The notes beneath the pieces were generated by a model. It was given only the letters and a program-made list of their open reading frames with translations. It was not told where the DNA came from and did not search any database. From assembly GCA_041391485.1 (NCBI GenBank), contig JAWKNY010000002.1, positions 1 through 64,000 of the forward strand: 64,000 bases of DNA, in the 5' to 3' direction. A program made the position numbers and the translations under genes. Below are positions 18,859-27,613 of this stretch, piece after piece. Position 1 is the first letter of the stretch. Each line of letters starts with the position of its first letter. This DNA is from JACKAF01 sp041391485 (GTDB taxonomy: Bacteria; Bdellovibrionota; FAC87; UBA2466; JACKAF01).

Positions 18859-19310
18859 TCATCTTGCGGGCCGAGTATAGCGCCGTCATTTTTGGATGTG
18901 AACCCTCGAAAACAGGACTTTCGTCAAGGTCTCTTTATAATTCCGGCGGCCAAAAGCCCCCCTGCGTCGAATAGCAAAGCGCCGCGCGTTCCCAATGAAC
19001 AACGATTTCAGTCACTTGGATTTGACGCTTTGTGACGTAACGAGATTGTATCAGGAAAAGTGATATTTCGATCCCTGGTGCCGCTGCCCCTAACCCTTAG
19101 AGGGGCCCGGCACCCGGCCCGGACATACGGCCACCCAAAACCCTTGTGTCCGGGCCACTCATTTGCGGCTGCCCCAAAGCATTTTAAGCAGTTGAAATCG
19201 CCAAATTAACTGCTAGAACTGTGGCCGTTGTGGATAACATGAACTGCGCATCGATCCAGACGATCTTAACCTTTATCTTTTACGGATATATCTAAGTAGC
19301 GAGCAGGAGA
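18859..19310. other. 452-base intergenic region upstream of korA
   Basis: No protein frame is convincing here. It holds two adjacent strong hairpins (19076-19156), a TGTGGATAA sequence at 19229-19237 identical to a DnaA-box 9-mer on the opposite strand, and the korA ribosome site (GCAGGAGA before 19311). It is the divergent promoter region for the desaturase and korAB. No promoter could be fixed with confidence. Confidence 0.5.
19076..19156 (+). repeat. Tandem stem-loops in the korA leader
   Basis: The first hairpin pairs GGTGCCG with CGGCACC around an inner GCCCCT/AGGGGC stem (about 19077-19114). Immediately after it, GGCCCGGACA at 19116-19125 pairs perfectly with TGTCCGGGCC at 19147-19156. 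Neither is followed by a T-run, so they are not simple terminators. A leader RNA structure or small RNA is possible. Confidence 0.45.
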
Positions 19311-21095
19311 ATGGACAAAATAGTCAATGATTTCAGCATTCGGGTAGCCACTGTCAACGGTACCGGAAGCCAATCTTCAAACAACATCCTCTTTAAAACT
19401 CTCTTCCGAATGGGCATCGGAGCGTGCGGGAAAAATATGTTCCCGTCCAATATTCAGGGACTGCCAACTTGGTTCCAGATCCGAGTCAGCCCCGAGGGCT
19501 ACCAAGCCCTTCGGGAAAACGATGACATCGCTGTCCTGATGAACGCCCAAACGGCGCATGAGGACATCGACTCCATGCGGCCCGGCACGACGATTCTTTA
19601 CAATTCAGACATCATCAAATTTGAAGATAAAGAGATCAAAGACGGCATGAACGTATACGCGCTGCCCGTCGAGACGCTTTCGCGCAAGATCTCCAATCCC
19701 AAGCTCATGCGCCTTTTGAAGAACCTCTTCTACGTAGGCGCGGTCGCGGTGCTTTACGGCCTCGATCTCGAAATCCTTGAAGGCGTCATCCGGGACACCT
19801 TCAAGTCCAAGCAAAAAGCCATCGACGCCAACTTGGAAGCACTCCACATCGGCATCGATTACGCCAAAGAGAATTTTGAAAAGAAGGACCCGTATTGGTT
19901 TGAAAAAGCCAACTGCTCCGAAAATAAGATTGTGATGGAAGGCAACTCCGCCGCCGCCTTGGGCGCGCTGTACGGCGGTTGCACGGTGCTGGCCTGGTAC
20001 CCTATTACCCCGTCCAGCTCCCTTGCCGAGGCGCTCATCGCCTACGCCAAGAAATACCGTGTCGATGAGAACGGCAAAATGAAGTTTGCCGACGTGCAGG
20101 CCGAAGACGAACTCGCGAGTGCGGGGATGGTGCTCGGTGCCGGGTGGGCCGGTGCGCGCTCCATGACAACGACTTCGGGCCCCGGCATTTCGCTCATGAG
20201 CGAATTCATTGGCCTTGCGTACTACGCGGAAATCCCGTCGGTCTTTATCGACGTGCAGCGCGTGGGACCTTCGACGGGTCTTCCCACTCGCACTCAGCAG
20301 TGTGACATCATGCTCTGCGCGACAGCGAGCCACGGCGACACCAAGCACATTTTGCTTCTGCCCTCCAACATCCAGGAATGCGTGGATCTGACGGCAGAAT
20401 CTTTCAACCTGGCCGAGCGCTTCCAGACCCCCATCTTTGTCGTCACCGACTTGGATTTGGGGATGAACAACTGGGTCGCCGACGATCTGAAGTACAAAGC
20501 GCCCAAGTACGATCGCGGCAAAGTCTTGACCAAGGAAGATTTGGAAAAGAATTCGGATTGGGGCCGCTACCTCGATAAGGATGGCGACGGCGTTTGCTAC
20601 CGCACCTTGCCGGGAACCAATCACCCCAAGGCCGCCTACTTTACCCGCGGCTCGGGCCACGACGAATACGCGCGCTACACCGAAAGCCCGCACGCGTACA
20701 TTCGCAACGTGGATCGGCTCAACAAGAAATTCCAAACCGCACGCAAAGCGGTTCCCAAGCCCATCCTTCGCGGCGAGAACAGCGCCAAGCTCGGCATCAT
20801 TGCCTACGGCACGACGGATCACGCCATGCAGGAAACCTTGGATCGCTTGCAGGACAAAAACGTGAAGTACCTTCGCCTCTTGTCCTACCCGTTCGGCCAA
20901 GAAGTCCACGATTTCGTGAAGAGCTGCGACCGTGTCGTCGTCGTCGAGCAAAACCGCGACGCGCAGATGCGCCAGCTGCTGGAGCTGGATATCCGCGGCC
21001 AGCAGGATAAATTGCACTCAATCCTCTACTACGGAGGGTTCTCCATTTCTCCTGACTTCATCGAACGCGAGCTTAAAGAGAAGTTCCTAAACTAA
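19311..21095 (+). CDS. korA: 2-oxoacid:ferredoxin oxidoreductase, fused gamma-alpha subunit
   Basis: The 594-residue protein joins a gamma domain (about residues 1-185, with GTGSQSSNNILFKTL) to the alpha subunit (about 200-594). The alpha part opens with NSAAALGALYGG and carries YPITPSSSLAEAL, followed by the conserved DELASAGMVLGAGWAGAR. The C-terminal part reads YGTTDHAMQETL. With KorB it decarboxylates a 2-oxoacid (2-oxoglutarate is typical of this arrangement) to the acyl-CoA and reduces ferredoxin. It acts in the cytosol and feeds the TCA cycle. The start is well placed behind GCAGGAGA. KorB follows after 9 bases, so the two form one transcript. Substrate preference between 2-oxoglutarate and pyruvate cannot be fixed from sequence alone. 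Confidence 0.88.
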   Translation: MDKIVNDFSIRVATVNGTGSQSSNNILFKTLFRMGIGACGKNMFPSNIQGLPTWFQIRVSPEGYQALRENDDIAVLMNAQTAHEDIDSMRPGTTILYNSDIIKFEDKEIKDGMNVYALPVETLSRKISNPKLMRLLKNLFYVGAVAVLYGLDLEILEGVIRDTFKSKQKAIDANLEALHIGIDYAKENFEKKDPYWFEKANCSENKIVMEGNSAAALGALYGGCTVLAWYPITPSSSLAEALIAYAKKYRVDENGKMKFADVQAEDELASAGMVLGAGWAGARSMTTTSGPGISLMSEFIGLAYYAEIPSVFIDVQRVGPSTGLPTRTQQCDIMLCATASHGDTKHILLLPSNIQECVDLTAESFNLAERFQTPIFVVTDLDLGMNNWVADDLKYKAPKYDRGKVLTKEDLEKNSDWGRYLDKDGDGVCYRTLPGTNHPKAAYFTRGSGHDEYARYTESPHAYIRNVDRLNKKFQTARKAVPKPILRGENSAKLGIIAYGTTDHAMQETLDRLQDKNVKYLRLLSYPFGQEVHDFVKSCDRVVVVEQNRDAQMRQLLELDIRGQQDKLHSILYYGGFSISPDFIERELKEKFLN

Positions 21096-21104
21096 GGAAA
21101 AGCC

Positions 21105-22121
21105 ATGAGCACCAATACACAGAATCTGACCAAAGCCGATTACGCCGGAAAGCCTTCTACCCTTTGCAAAGGGTGCGGGCACGATTCCATCACCAACGCC
21201 ATTATCCAGGCGTATTTTGAATTGGGTGTGAACCCGACTCAGGTGATTAAGCTCTCCGGGATCGGGTGCTCCAGTAAGACCCCGACCTACTTCATGGAGA
21301 AGGGTCACGGCTTCAATAGCGTGCACGGGCGCATGCCGTCGGTCGCTACCGGCGCTAACGTTGCCAACTACCGTCTGCCCACCATCGGCGTCAGCGGTGA
21401 CGGCGACACCGGCAGCATCGGGCTTGGCCAATACATGCACGCCGCCCGCCGCAACGTGGACATGGTTTACATCATTGAGAACAACGGCACCTACGGACTC
21501 ACCAAAGGTCAGTTCTCCGCGACAGCGGATTTGGGTTCGCCTGCAAAGCGCGGCACTCCCAATCCTTTTCCGTGCATCGACTGCTGCGCGGTCGCCATTG
21601 ACGCCGGCGCTACGTTTGTCGCGCGCTCCTTCTCAGGGGATCGCAAGCAGCTTATCTCGCTCATCAAGGCGGCTTATTCGCACCGCGGGCTTGCGGTACT
21701 TGATGTGGTCAGCCCTTGCGTCACCTTCAACAACCACGAAGGCAGCACCAAGAGCTACGACTGGGTAAAAGAGCACGATATACCGCTTCAGGAATTGCAG
21801 TACGTTCCGGAAAAAGAAGAAATCGAAGTCGAAATGAAGGAAGGCGATGTGCGCACCATCGAATTGCACGACGGCTCGCACCTGACCCTTCGCAAGCTTG
21901 GCAAAGAGCACGATCCCAGTGATCGGGCTTCGGCGCTGAAGCTCATCCACGACGGCGTCGACAACAAGGAACTGGTGACGGGACTGCTTTACTACAACCC
22001 GGAAATGCCGGATCACAACGGCATCTTGAACCTGTCCCCCACCCCGCTCGTTGAGTTTGGTGAGAAGGACCTGGATCCCGGCCCCGAGGTCATCAAGAAG
22101 CTGAACGCTTCGATGAAGTAG
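21105..22121 (+). CDS. korB: 2-oxoacid:ferredoxin oxidoreductase beta subunit
   Basis: The 338-residue thiamine-diphosphate subunit has the expected landmarks: CKGCGHDS at about residue 22, IGCSSKTP near 52, HGRMPSVATGANVAN near 72, the Mg/TPP motif GDGDTGSIG near 104, and NNGTYGLTKGQ near 126. It binds TPP and a 4Fe-4S cluster and pairs with the gamma-alpha chain encoded just upstream. A start ATG at 21105 follows AAGG. Length matches the family, and no defects are visible. Confidence 0.9.
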   Translation: MSTNTQNLTKADYAGKPSTLCKGCGHDSITNAIIQAYFELGVNPTQVIKLSGIGCSSKTPTYFMEKGHGFNSVHGRMPSVATGANVANYRLPTIGVSGDGDTGSIGLGQYMHAARRNVDMVYIIENNGTYGLTKGQFSATADLGSPAKRGTPNPFPCIDCCAVAIDAGATFVARSFSGDRKQLISLIKAAYSHRGLAVLDVVSPCVTFNNHEGSTKSYDWVKEHDIPLQELQYVPEKEEIEVEMKEGDVRTIELHDGSHLTLRKLGKEHDPSDRASALKLIHDGVDNKELVTGLLYYNPEMPDHNGILNLSPTPLVEFGEKDLDPGPEVIKKLNASMK

Positions 22122-22216
22122 GATTTCCGTTAAAATTTCAAGATTTTAATTGCTTAGCCGGCGCTTGATTTCCGTCTACGCTTTGAGGTACACCAGCCTC
22201 TACTTGGAGGTCAGTT

Positions 22217-23296
22217 TTGGTCCCACGCTTTTTAAAGCTGTGGGGTTGGGGAATGGCGTTCTGGCTCTGCGTGCCCGCACCAGCGCCCGAAAATACCGCC
22301 GTGCACATGCCGCTGCTCGTGGGCGTCACCACGCGCGACGGTAAGCTCACCTCAATTGGATTCCAACCATCAAAGTGCAAAATCGTTTACCGCCAAGGCG
22401 AAGCCGCTACGATTCGGCTGACCTCGGATGGCGACGGCCCCTCTTTGGGCGGCTCCCAACTCGATGGTCTTAGCTTAACCGGCAAGCGCGCCGAGAACCT
22501 TCTTCGTTGGTGGACAGAAGGGCAAGCCTCCCCTTACCGTGTCCGCGTACCTATCGCGGACAGTCTGGAAAAACAATTCAACAGCCAAGAATGGAAGACG
22601 CCGAGTTTGCGCGGCGAAGGGGCTGGCTACTTTGTTTCGCCCGTCGTGGTGTTTTTGGCCGAGCGGGACTTTGAACCGGTGTTCTTTTCGCAGTGGCGTC
22701 ACTTTTCTCTAAACGGAGAAGAATCCTTTGCCATTCTCCCCCTGGAAGAACAAGAGACGGCAGCCCTCAGACCTTTTCCCGGAGTCTTGCTTTACAACAA
22801 CCCGCACGTTTTACGCGCAGGCGTCTCCTTTGACGGCAATGAGGTAAACGCCGTTACGATCTTGCACGCGGAGGGCGATCCCGAAGAAACTCCAAAAACC
22901 GTGTACGCCGTCCTCACCCGAGAGTTGCAACGTCTCACCGAAGGCGTTTCCACTTCCGTGCACGTGCTGGACGTACCGACGAATCTGCTACGCTTTCCAC
23001 CGGGCCCCATGACGTTTAACGAGGGCAACAGCGCTCATTACCAGTGGATCCGTCACAGCTTACCCAACCGCAGCGCGCGCCAAGAGGTACGCGACCTATG
23101 GAAGTCGGGAGACTGGATCCAGATAAAATTGGATCTGAACGTACCGGCCTTTGGGATTGAGATGGCGGCGAGCGCACTGAGCCTGCAGCTGCGCGGTCTT
23201 CTCCAAGACAGGATAGCAAACCCCAAGTTGGGACGGGCCCGCTTCTCCCTCTTCTGGCCACACTTCTGCCGTTATCTTTTTTTGGAAGGGCGTTAG
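22217..23296 (+). CDS. Exported protein of unknown function
   Basis: A 359-residue frame begins at TTG 22217 behind GGAGG, with an alternative ATG at 22253. The N-terminus (GWGMAFWLCVPAPAP) looks like a signal sequence. The rest is a soluble alpha/beta-type protein without a motif I can name. Segments such as RWWTEGQASPYRVRVPIADSLE and YQWIRHSLPNRSARQEV are not diagnostic. It follows korB by 95 bases and meets the broken barrel gene tail to tail with a 4-base overlap. No function assigned. Confidence 0.5.
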   Translation: MVPRFLKLWGWGMAFWLCVPAPAPENTAVHMPLLVGVTTRDGKLTSIGFQPSKCKIVYRQGEAATIRLTSDGDGPSLGGSQLDGLSLTGKRAENLLRWWTEGQASPYRVRVPIADSLEKQFNSQEWKTPSLRGEGAGYFVSPVVVFLAERDFEPVFFSQWRHFSLNGEESFAILPLEEQETAALRPFPGVLLYNNPHVLRAGVSFDGNEVNAVTILHAEGDPEETPKTVYAVLTRELQRLTEGVSTSVHVLDVPTNLLRFPPGPMTFNEGNSAHYQWIRHSLPNRSARQEVRDLWKSGDWIQIKLDLNVPAFGIEMAASALSLQLRGLLQDRIANPKLGRARFSLFWPHFCRYLFLEGR

Positions 23297-24780
23297 AAGG
23301 TATACTGGGTTTCGAGCATCGCCCCTTTGAAGGGGGGGACTCGACGACAAACTCCACCGGAACAGATCGTGCCACCACTGGTCGCCCCGACGAAGGCTTT
23401 TCCTACAAGGGCACCCCATTTCAGTTCCGTACCGAGGTTGGCAAAATGCTGGTTAGAGCCAGGGTTGCTCGGGACAAACTCATACCCCAAGCTCGCCGTC
23501 CAGTTGCGCGAGAAGGTATAGGTCAGATCCAACTTGTTGCGATCTTCAACCGTAGGTAAGGCGCTCAAGTTTAGGTTTGCTCTCTGCTTGCGGGCATTGA
23601 GTTCAATGGCCTGGTGTTTAAAAGTATCCAGCTTAAATTTAAAAGCGCCGTGAATGAGGTTCGAGTGTGTAGGGAGTGTTCTATACCCGCCCGACAGCTC
23701 CAGATCGTGGTACTTCCCGCTCAAAACCCCATGGTGCACCGGCACGCCGAGCACGCGATCGTAACCGCCGAGGTAGGAAAGCTGAACACGTGATTTATGG
23801 ATGACATCGCGGTGGCTCACTTCCACGCGCGTCCCAAAGCTATCATCGGTGTGGGTGCTCTCGACGATGTCCTCTTCCAAGGTTGGCGGACGACGAAACG
23901 GGAAATCGTAGCGGCGGTAGTCTTTTACTTCCAGCTTTACCGCCCACGGCGACGGCGACCAGACCAGCGAGGCGTAGTTTCCAAAACCAGGGGCCTCATT
24001 AAAATAATCTCGCCCGCGCAAGCGCGACGGGAGTAGCAGATTGCTTTCAGCATAGAAATCCACATTCGGCACGATCTCAAGTTGCGAAGCTGGCTCCGAC
24101 TGTGTTCCAATAACGGTTGAAGTGACGGACGAAATTCTTCCGGAGGCTTATTCAGCGCTATAAAATAATGCGCTCCCAGTTTCGCAAGTGGCGAAGTCTT
24201 TAACGTCGCCGATCCGCCCATGAGATAAAGCGTGTTCTCCCCTAGAGGATCGGCAACAGCGTTGATGGCCACCGGGTTCTTAAGCGGGTTCACACGCCCC
24301 GCAAGCCCGGAAGCTCACCGCCCTCGGGACGGTAGCGCAGGCTGACCCCTTCAAGCGTGTGGTTGATGCCGAATACGTCGTCCCGGTAAAGGCTGAGTGC
24401 GATGCCTTTGCCAAGCTCGTGGTGGGCGTCCCCTGCGCGAAGCTCCCAGTCCCGCCACTCGGCCGTGACTTCCTTTTTTCCAGGACGAAGGGAATATCGG
24501 TGGCTGAGCTATCCGTCGCAAAGCGGTTACTGAAATGCACCTGCGCCGCCACATTGGCCACTTCGGCGCGCACCACCGCTTCGTGCAAAAAGAGGTTGGG
24601 GTTGGGCGCTCCCGGATTCAGCTCGTTTTCTGCGTTTGTAAAGAGGAGGTGATCTGTTGCCGAAAATCTCAACGAAGGGAGGTTCTCTACCAGCGTATCC
24701 GCCGCATACACGAAGGGGCTACCGGCGAGAAACGCGATGAAGAGCAGTGCACTAGTTGTCCAAAGAAGCGACCTTGTCAT
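23293..24780 (-). pseudogene. Outer-membrane beta-barrel protein, several frameshifts
   Basis: The start at 24780 gives a clear signal peptide (RSLLWTTSALLFIAFLAGSPFVYA). Pieces then continue in different frames: EVTAEWRDWELRAGDAHHELG after a T6/A6 run at 24474-24479, VNPLKNPVAINAVADPLG after a G4 run near 24293, and VDFYAESNLLLPSRLRGRDYF from about 24070. The protein ends in a phenylalanine (ETQYTF), the usual barrel-insertion terminus. Alternating beta-strand patterns dominate. At least three frame changes are needed, and the first two are cured by adding one base to a homopolymer. It lies directly downstream of two thioredoxin-fold genes in the same direction and may belong to their operon. 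Confidence 0.6.
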
Positions 24781-24801
24781 TCTTTCCCCCGACCAGTTCC
24801 A

Positions 24802-25275
24802 CTACTTTTTCTTGAGGTTCTCAAACATTCCCTCGTGTAAACCATGGAACGATTCCACCACTTCTCCCTTTGAGTTAATGAGCACCGAAAACGGAAGCGA
24901 TCCCTGTTTTTGGTAGCGGGAGAAAATTTTGTGGCTGGGATCGAGTACCACCGGGAACTTCAACCCGTAGGCTTTTAACGTCGGGCGGACATCCTCGTTG
25001 GTTTCGGCGGTGTCCACATTCACGGTAAGCACGTCTAGAGGAAGATCGGTGTTTTTGGCGAGTCCCTGCGAAAGCTGCGATAGCTCTTCCAAGCAAGGGA
25101 CACACCAGCTCGCCCAGAAGCATAGCATCAGAGCGCGCTTTTCCTTTAAGACGTCACTGAGTGAAATGCGGGAGCCATCCATGGTTTCCCCGGTGAAACT
25201 GGGCGCCACATAAGCGTAGACGCTGAAGTTGATAGCCAAAGACAGAACCATGGCTAAACGCAAACTTGCTTTCAT
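24802..25275 (-). CDS. TlpA/ResA-type periplasmic thioredoxin
   Basis: The start at ATG 25275 overlaps the upstream stop (ATGA), which decides between it and an in-frame ATG at 25290. The 157-residue product has a signal peptide (LRLAMVLSLAINFSVYA) followed by an AhpC/TSA-redoxin-like fold. The active site is WASWCVPCLEEL and the cis-proline loop is GSLPFSVLI. Such proteins reduce disulfides in the periplasm, often for cytochrome c maturation or envelope proteins. It is co-transcribed with another thioredoxin-fold lipoprotein upstream and a decayed barrel gene downstream. Confidence 0.8.
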   Translation of the reverse strand: MKASLRLAMVLSLAINFSVYAYVAPSFTGETMDGSRISLSDVLKEKRALMLCFWASWCVPCLEELSQLSQGLAKNTDLPLDVLTVNVDTAETNEDVRPTLKAYGLKFPVVLDPSHKIFSRYQKQGSLPFSVLINSKGEVVESFHGLHEGMFENLKKK

Positions 25276-25766
25276 GACAAAGCCCCCCACAGAAAGTCGA
25301 TGATGTCCGCTGCCGTAAAACCGCTACCCGGTCTGAACTTTTTCAACACTTCTTCGCCCGTTTCATCGAGCACGACTACGGCAGGGATATCGCCCCCGTT
25401 CCAATCAAAATACTGGCGGTAGTTTTGGTAAATCCAAGGATCCACGACAGTTTCAAAGTCCACCCCGTGTAAATCCACCATCTCTTTTTTGAAAGCTTCC
25501 GCGGCGGCTGGGTTGGGTGGGAATTTACGAACATCCGTCACGGTATAAACCGTAATGAGAACCTGCGCGGCTTTAGCACTGAACTCAGTTTTAAGAAGGT
25601 GATCGAGTTCGATCATCTCGTCTTTGCAGCTATCACACCACTGGGCCGAAAACAGATACACCCGCACTTTCTTGTTGTTGCCGATGGGCTGATCGAATCC
25701 GTCCCGAATTCCGCACTGAGTGAAGATCAGAAGGGTACACAACACCCAGAAAACTCTACGTGTCAT
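25272..25766 (-). CDS. Thioredoxin-fold protein, probable lipoprotein
   Basis: The start is taken at ATG 25766 (GGAGAG upstream), giving MTRRVFWVLCTLLIFTQCG. That is a signal peptide ending in a cysteine that could be lipidated, although FTQC is a weak lipobox. The rest of the 164-residue protein carries a redox motif FSAQWCDSCKDEM near residue 51 and a GDIPAVVVLD loop before the final helix. It is a TlpA-like oxidoreductase in pair with the gene it overlaps by four bases. The two may be donor and acceptor of one periplasmic redox relay, which is an inference from coupling. Confidence 0.7.
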   Translation of the reverse strand: MTRRVFWVLCTLLIFTQCGIRDGFDQPIGNNKKVRVYLFSAQWCDSCKDEMIELDHLLKTEFSAKAAQVLITVYTVTDVRKFPPNPAAAEAFKKEMVDLHGVDFETVVDPWIYQNYRQYFDWNGGDIPAVVVLDETGEEVLKKFRPGSGFTAADIIDFLWGALS

Positions 25767-25999
25767 AAGGACTCTCCAATGAATGGCAATCTTGGTTCGG
25801 TGCTGCTTCCATAACGATACCGCATTTTTGGCAATGCGGTGGGAAAGTCCCGCGTAGGCGTTAACACCTGTAGACGCAATAATACAACCCAACGCGTCAC
25901 CGCCACAGGTTGACTTTGGGTCACTACGGGAGGAAAGGTGAGTTTTTAAAGAAAAGGTAAGGCAGGAGACCAGGGTAGGAATTGGAAAGGGAGGATGCG

Positions 26000-27445
26000 A
26001 TGGCACCCAGAACCGGAAAGCTGTTAATCAATAACGAATGGTACGAAGCACAAAGCGGCAAGTATTTCGATGTCATTAACCCATCAACCGAGGAAAAGCT
26101 CGGCTCCGTGGCAGAGGCCGACAAGGCGGATGTGGACGCCGCGGTAAAAGCCGCCCGACGCGCTTTTGAAGAAGGCCCGTGGAAAACCATGTCGGCACGC
26201 GAACGTGGACGCATCATCCACCGCATCGCCATGCTCATCGATAAGCATAAAGAGGAACTCGCCGAACTTGAGACCTTGAACAACGGCAAACCCATCAACG
26301 AAACATTGGGCGCGGATTTGCCGCTGACGATTGAGTGCTTTGAATACTACGCGGGCCTTGCCGACAAGATTCATGGGGAAACGATCCCCGTAAACGGAAA
26401 CTTTTTGAACTACACCTTGCGCGAACCCGCCGGCGTGGTGGCGCAGATCATCCCGTGGAACTTCCCGCTTTTGATGGCCGCCTGGAAATTGGGCCCAGCA
26501 CTTGCCACCGGCTGTACGGTGGTTCTGAAACCGGCGGAGCAAACGCCGTTCACGGCGTTGCGCTTAGGCGAAATTCTTTTGGAAGCGGGATTGCCACAAG
26601 GTGTGGTGAACATCCTTCCCGGCTTTGGGCCGACGGCGGGCGCAGCCCTTGCCATGCACCCAGACGTCGACAAGGTCGCCTTTACCGGTTCCACAGAAGT
26701 CGGAAAGCTCATCATGGAAATGGCCGCGCAGTCCAACTTGAAGCGGGTCTCCCTCGAACTGGGTGGCAAAGCCCCCAACGTCGTTTTCGCGGATGCCGAT
26801 CTGGATGCGGCTGTGGCGGGCACGCTTCGCGGGATCTTTTTTAACCAAGGAGAAGTTTGCTGCGCTGGATCGCGCCTCTTTGTGGAAGAGTCGGTGCGGG
26901 ACAAGTTCTTAGACAAACTCAAAAAAGAAGCCGACAGTCTTATCGTTGGCGATCCCTTGGATCGCAAAACTCAGATGGGCGCGCAGGTTTCTGACGAGCA
27001 GTTTAAAAAGATTCTAGGCTACATCGAAAAAGGAAAAGCGGAGGGCGCAAAGGTGCTCGCCGGCGGTGAACGCGCTCGCGACAAAGGCTATTTCATTAAG
27101 CCTACCGTCTTTGATTGTCCGTCCGATGATCTTACGATCATTCAAGATGAGATCTTTGGACCGGTCGTTTCAGCTCTCTCGTTCAAAGACATGGACGATC
27201 TAAAAGAGCGCGCCAACAAAACCATCTACGGTCTATCCGCCGGAGTTTGGTCCCGTGACATCGGCAAGGCCCACCGCTTGGCCCGCGACATCAAGGCCGG
27301 AACCGTGTGGGTGAACTGCTACAACTGCTTCGATGCGGCATCTCCGTTTGGAGGCTACAAGCAAAGCGGCTTTGGCCGAGAGCTCGGCGAATACGCGCTA
27401 GAACTCTACACGCAGGTCAAAAGCGTTTGGGTTTCTTTGGATTAG
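26000..27445 (+). CDS. NAD(P)-dependent aldehyde dehydrogenase
   Basis: The start is placed at ATG 26000, behind GGGAGG. The 481-residue protein has the classical ALDH layout. The cofactor-binding Rossmann region includes IIPWNFPLLMAAWK and FTGSTEVGKLIM. The catalytic base Glu lies in LELGGKAPN and the nucleophile Cys in NQGEVCCAGSR, followed by EIFGPV and SPFGGYKQSGFGRE. It resembles the betaine/retinal-type ALDH1/2 group that oxidises a broad range of aldehydes to acids. It is monocistronic, closed by a strong terminator at 27453. The physiological substrate is not evident from the neighbours. Confidence 0.92.
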   Translation: MAPRTGKLLINNEWYEAQSGKYFDVINPSTEEKLGSVAEADKADVDAAVKAARRAFEEGPWKTMSARERGRIIHRIAMLIDKHKEELAELETLNNGKPINETLGADLPLTIECFEYYAGLADKIHGETIPVNGNFLNYTLREPAGVVAQIIPWNFPLLMAAWKLGPALATGCTVVLKPAEQTPFTALRLGEILLEAGLPQGVVNILPGFGPTAGAALAMHPDVDKVAFTGSTEVGKLIMEMAAQSNLKRVSLELGGKAPNVVFADADLDAAVAGTLRGIFFNQGEVCCAGSRLFVEESVRDKFLDKLKKEADSLIVGDPLDRKTQMGAQVSDEQFKKILGYIEKGKAEGAKVLAGGERARDKGYFIKPTVFDCPSDDLTIIQDEIFGPVVSALSFKDMDDLKERANKTIYGLSAGVWSRDIGKAHRLARDIKAGTVWVNCYNCFDAASPFGGYKQSGFGRELGEYALELYTQVKSVWVSLD

Positions 27446-27452
27446 GAACAGG

Positions 27453-27477
27453 CGGGGTGGCTCAGCCACCCCGTTTT
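27453..27477 (+). terminator. Rho-independent terminator of the aldehyde dehydrogenase gene
   Basis: CGGGGTGGCT pairs exactly with AGCCACCCCG around a minimal loop and is followed by TTTT, eight bases after the stop codon. Confidence 0.9.
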
Positions 27478-27613
27478 CTCTCTGCTTCCCTCCATTCACA
27501 CACTCCCTTCGCGCCGCTCCCACCCTCAACTCGCCTTGACGCAATGCCGATAAGATAAGTGGAGGGGCACGCTGAAGGCTCCACCATAACTATCTGTATT
27601 TATTTAATATTTT

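Noticed and set aside
19229..19237. DnaA-box 9-mers at 19229 and 46906 as a replication origin
   Set aside because: They are single isolated boxes with no cluster, no AT-rich unwinding region and no dnaA/dnaN/gidA context.
19605..21017. 470-codon open frame on the - strand opposite korA
   Set aside because: It lies wholly antisense to a clear korA, has hydrophobic repetitive text without motifs, and arises from codon bias of the real gene.
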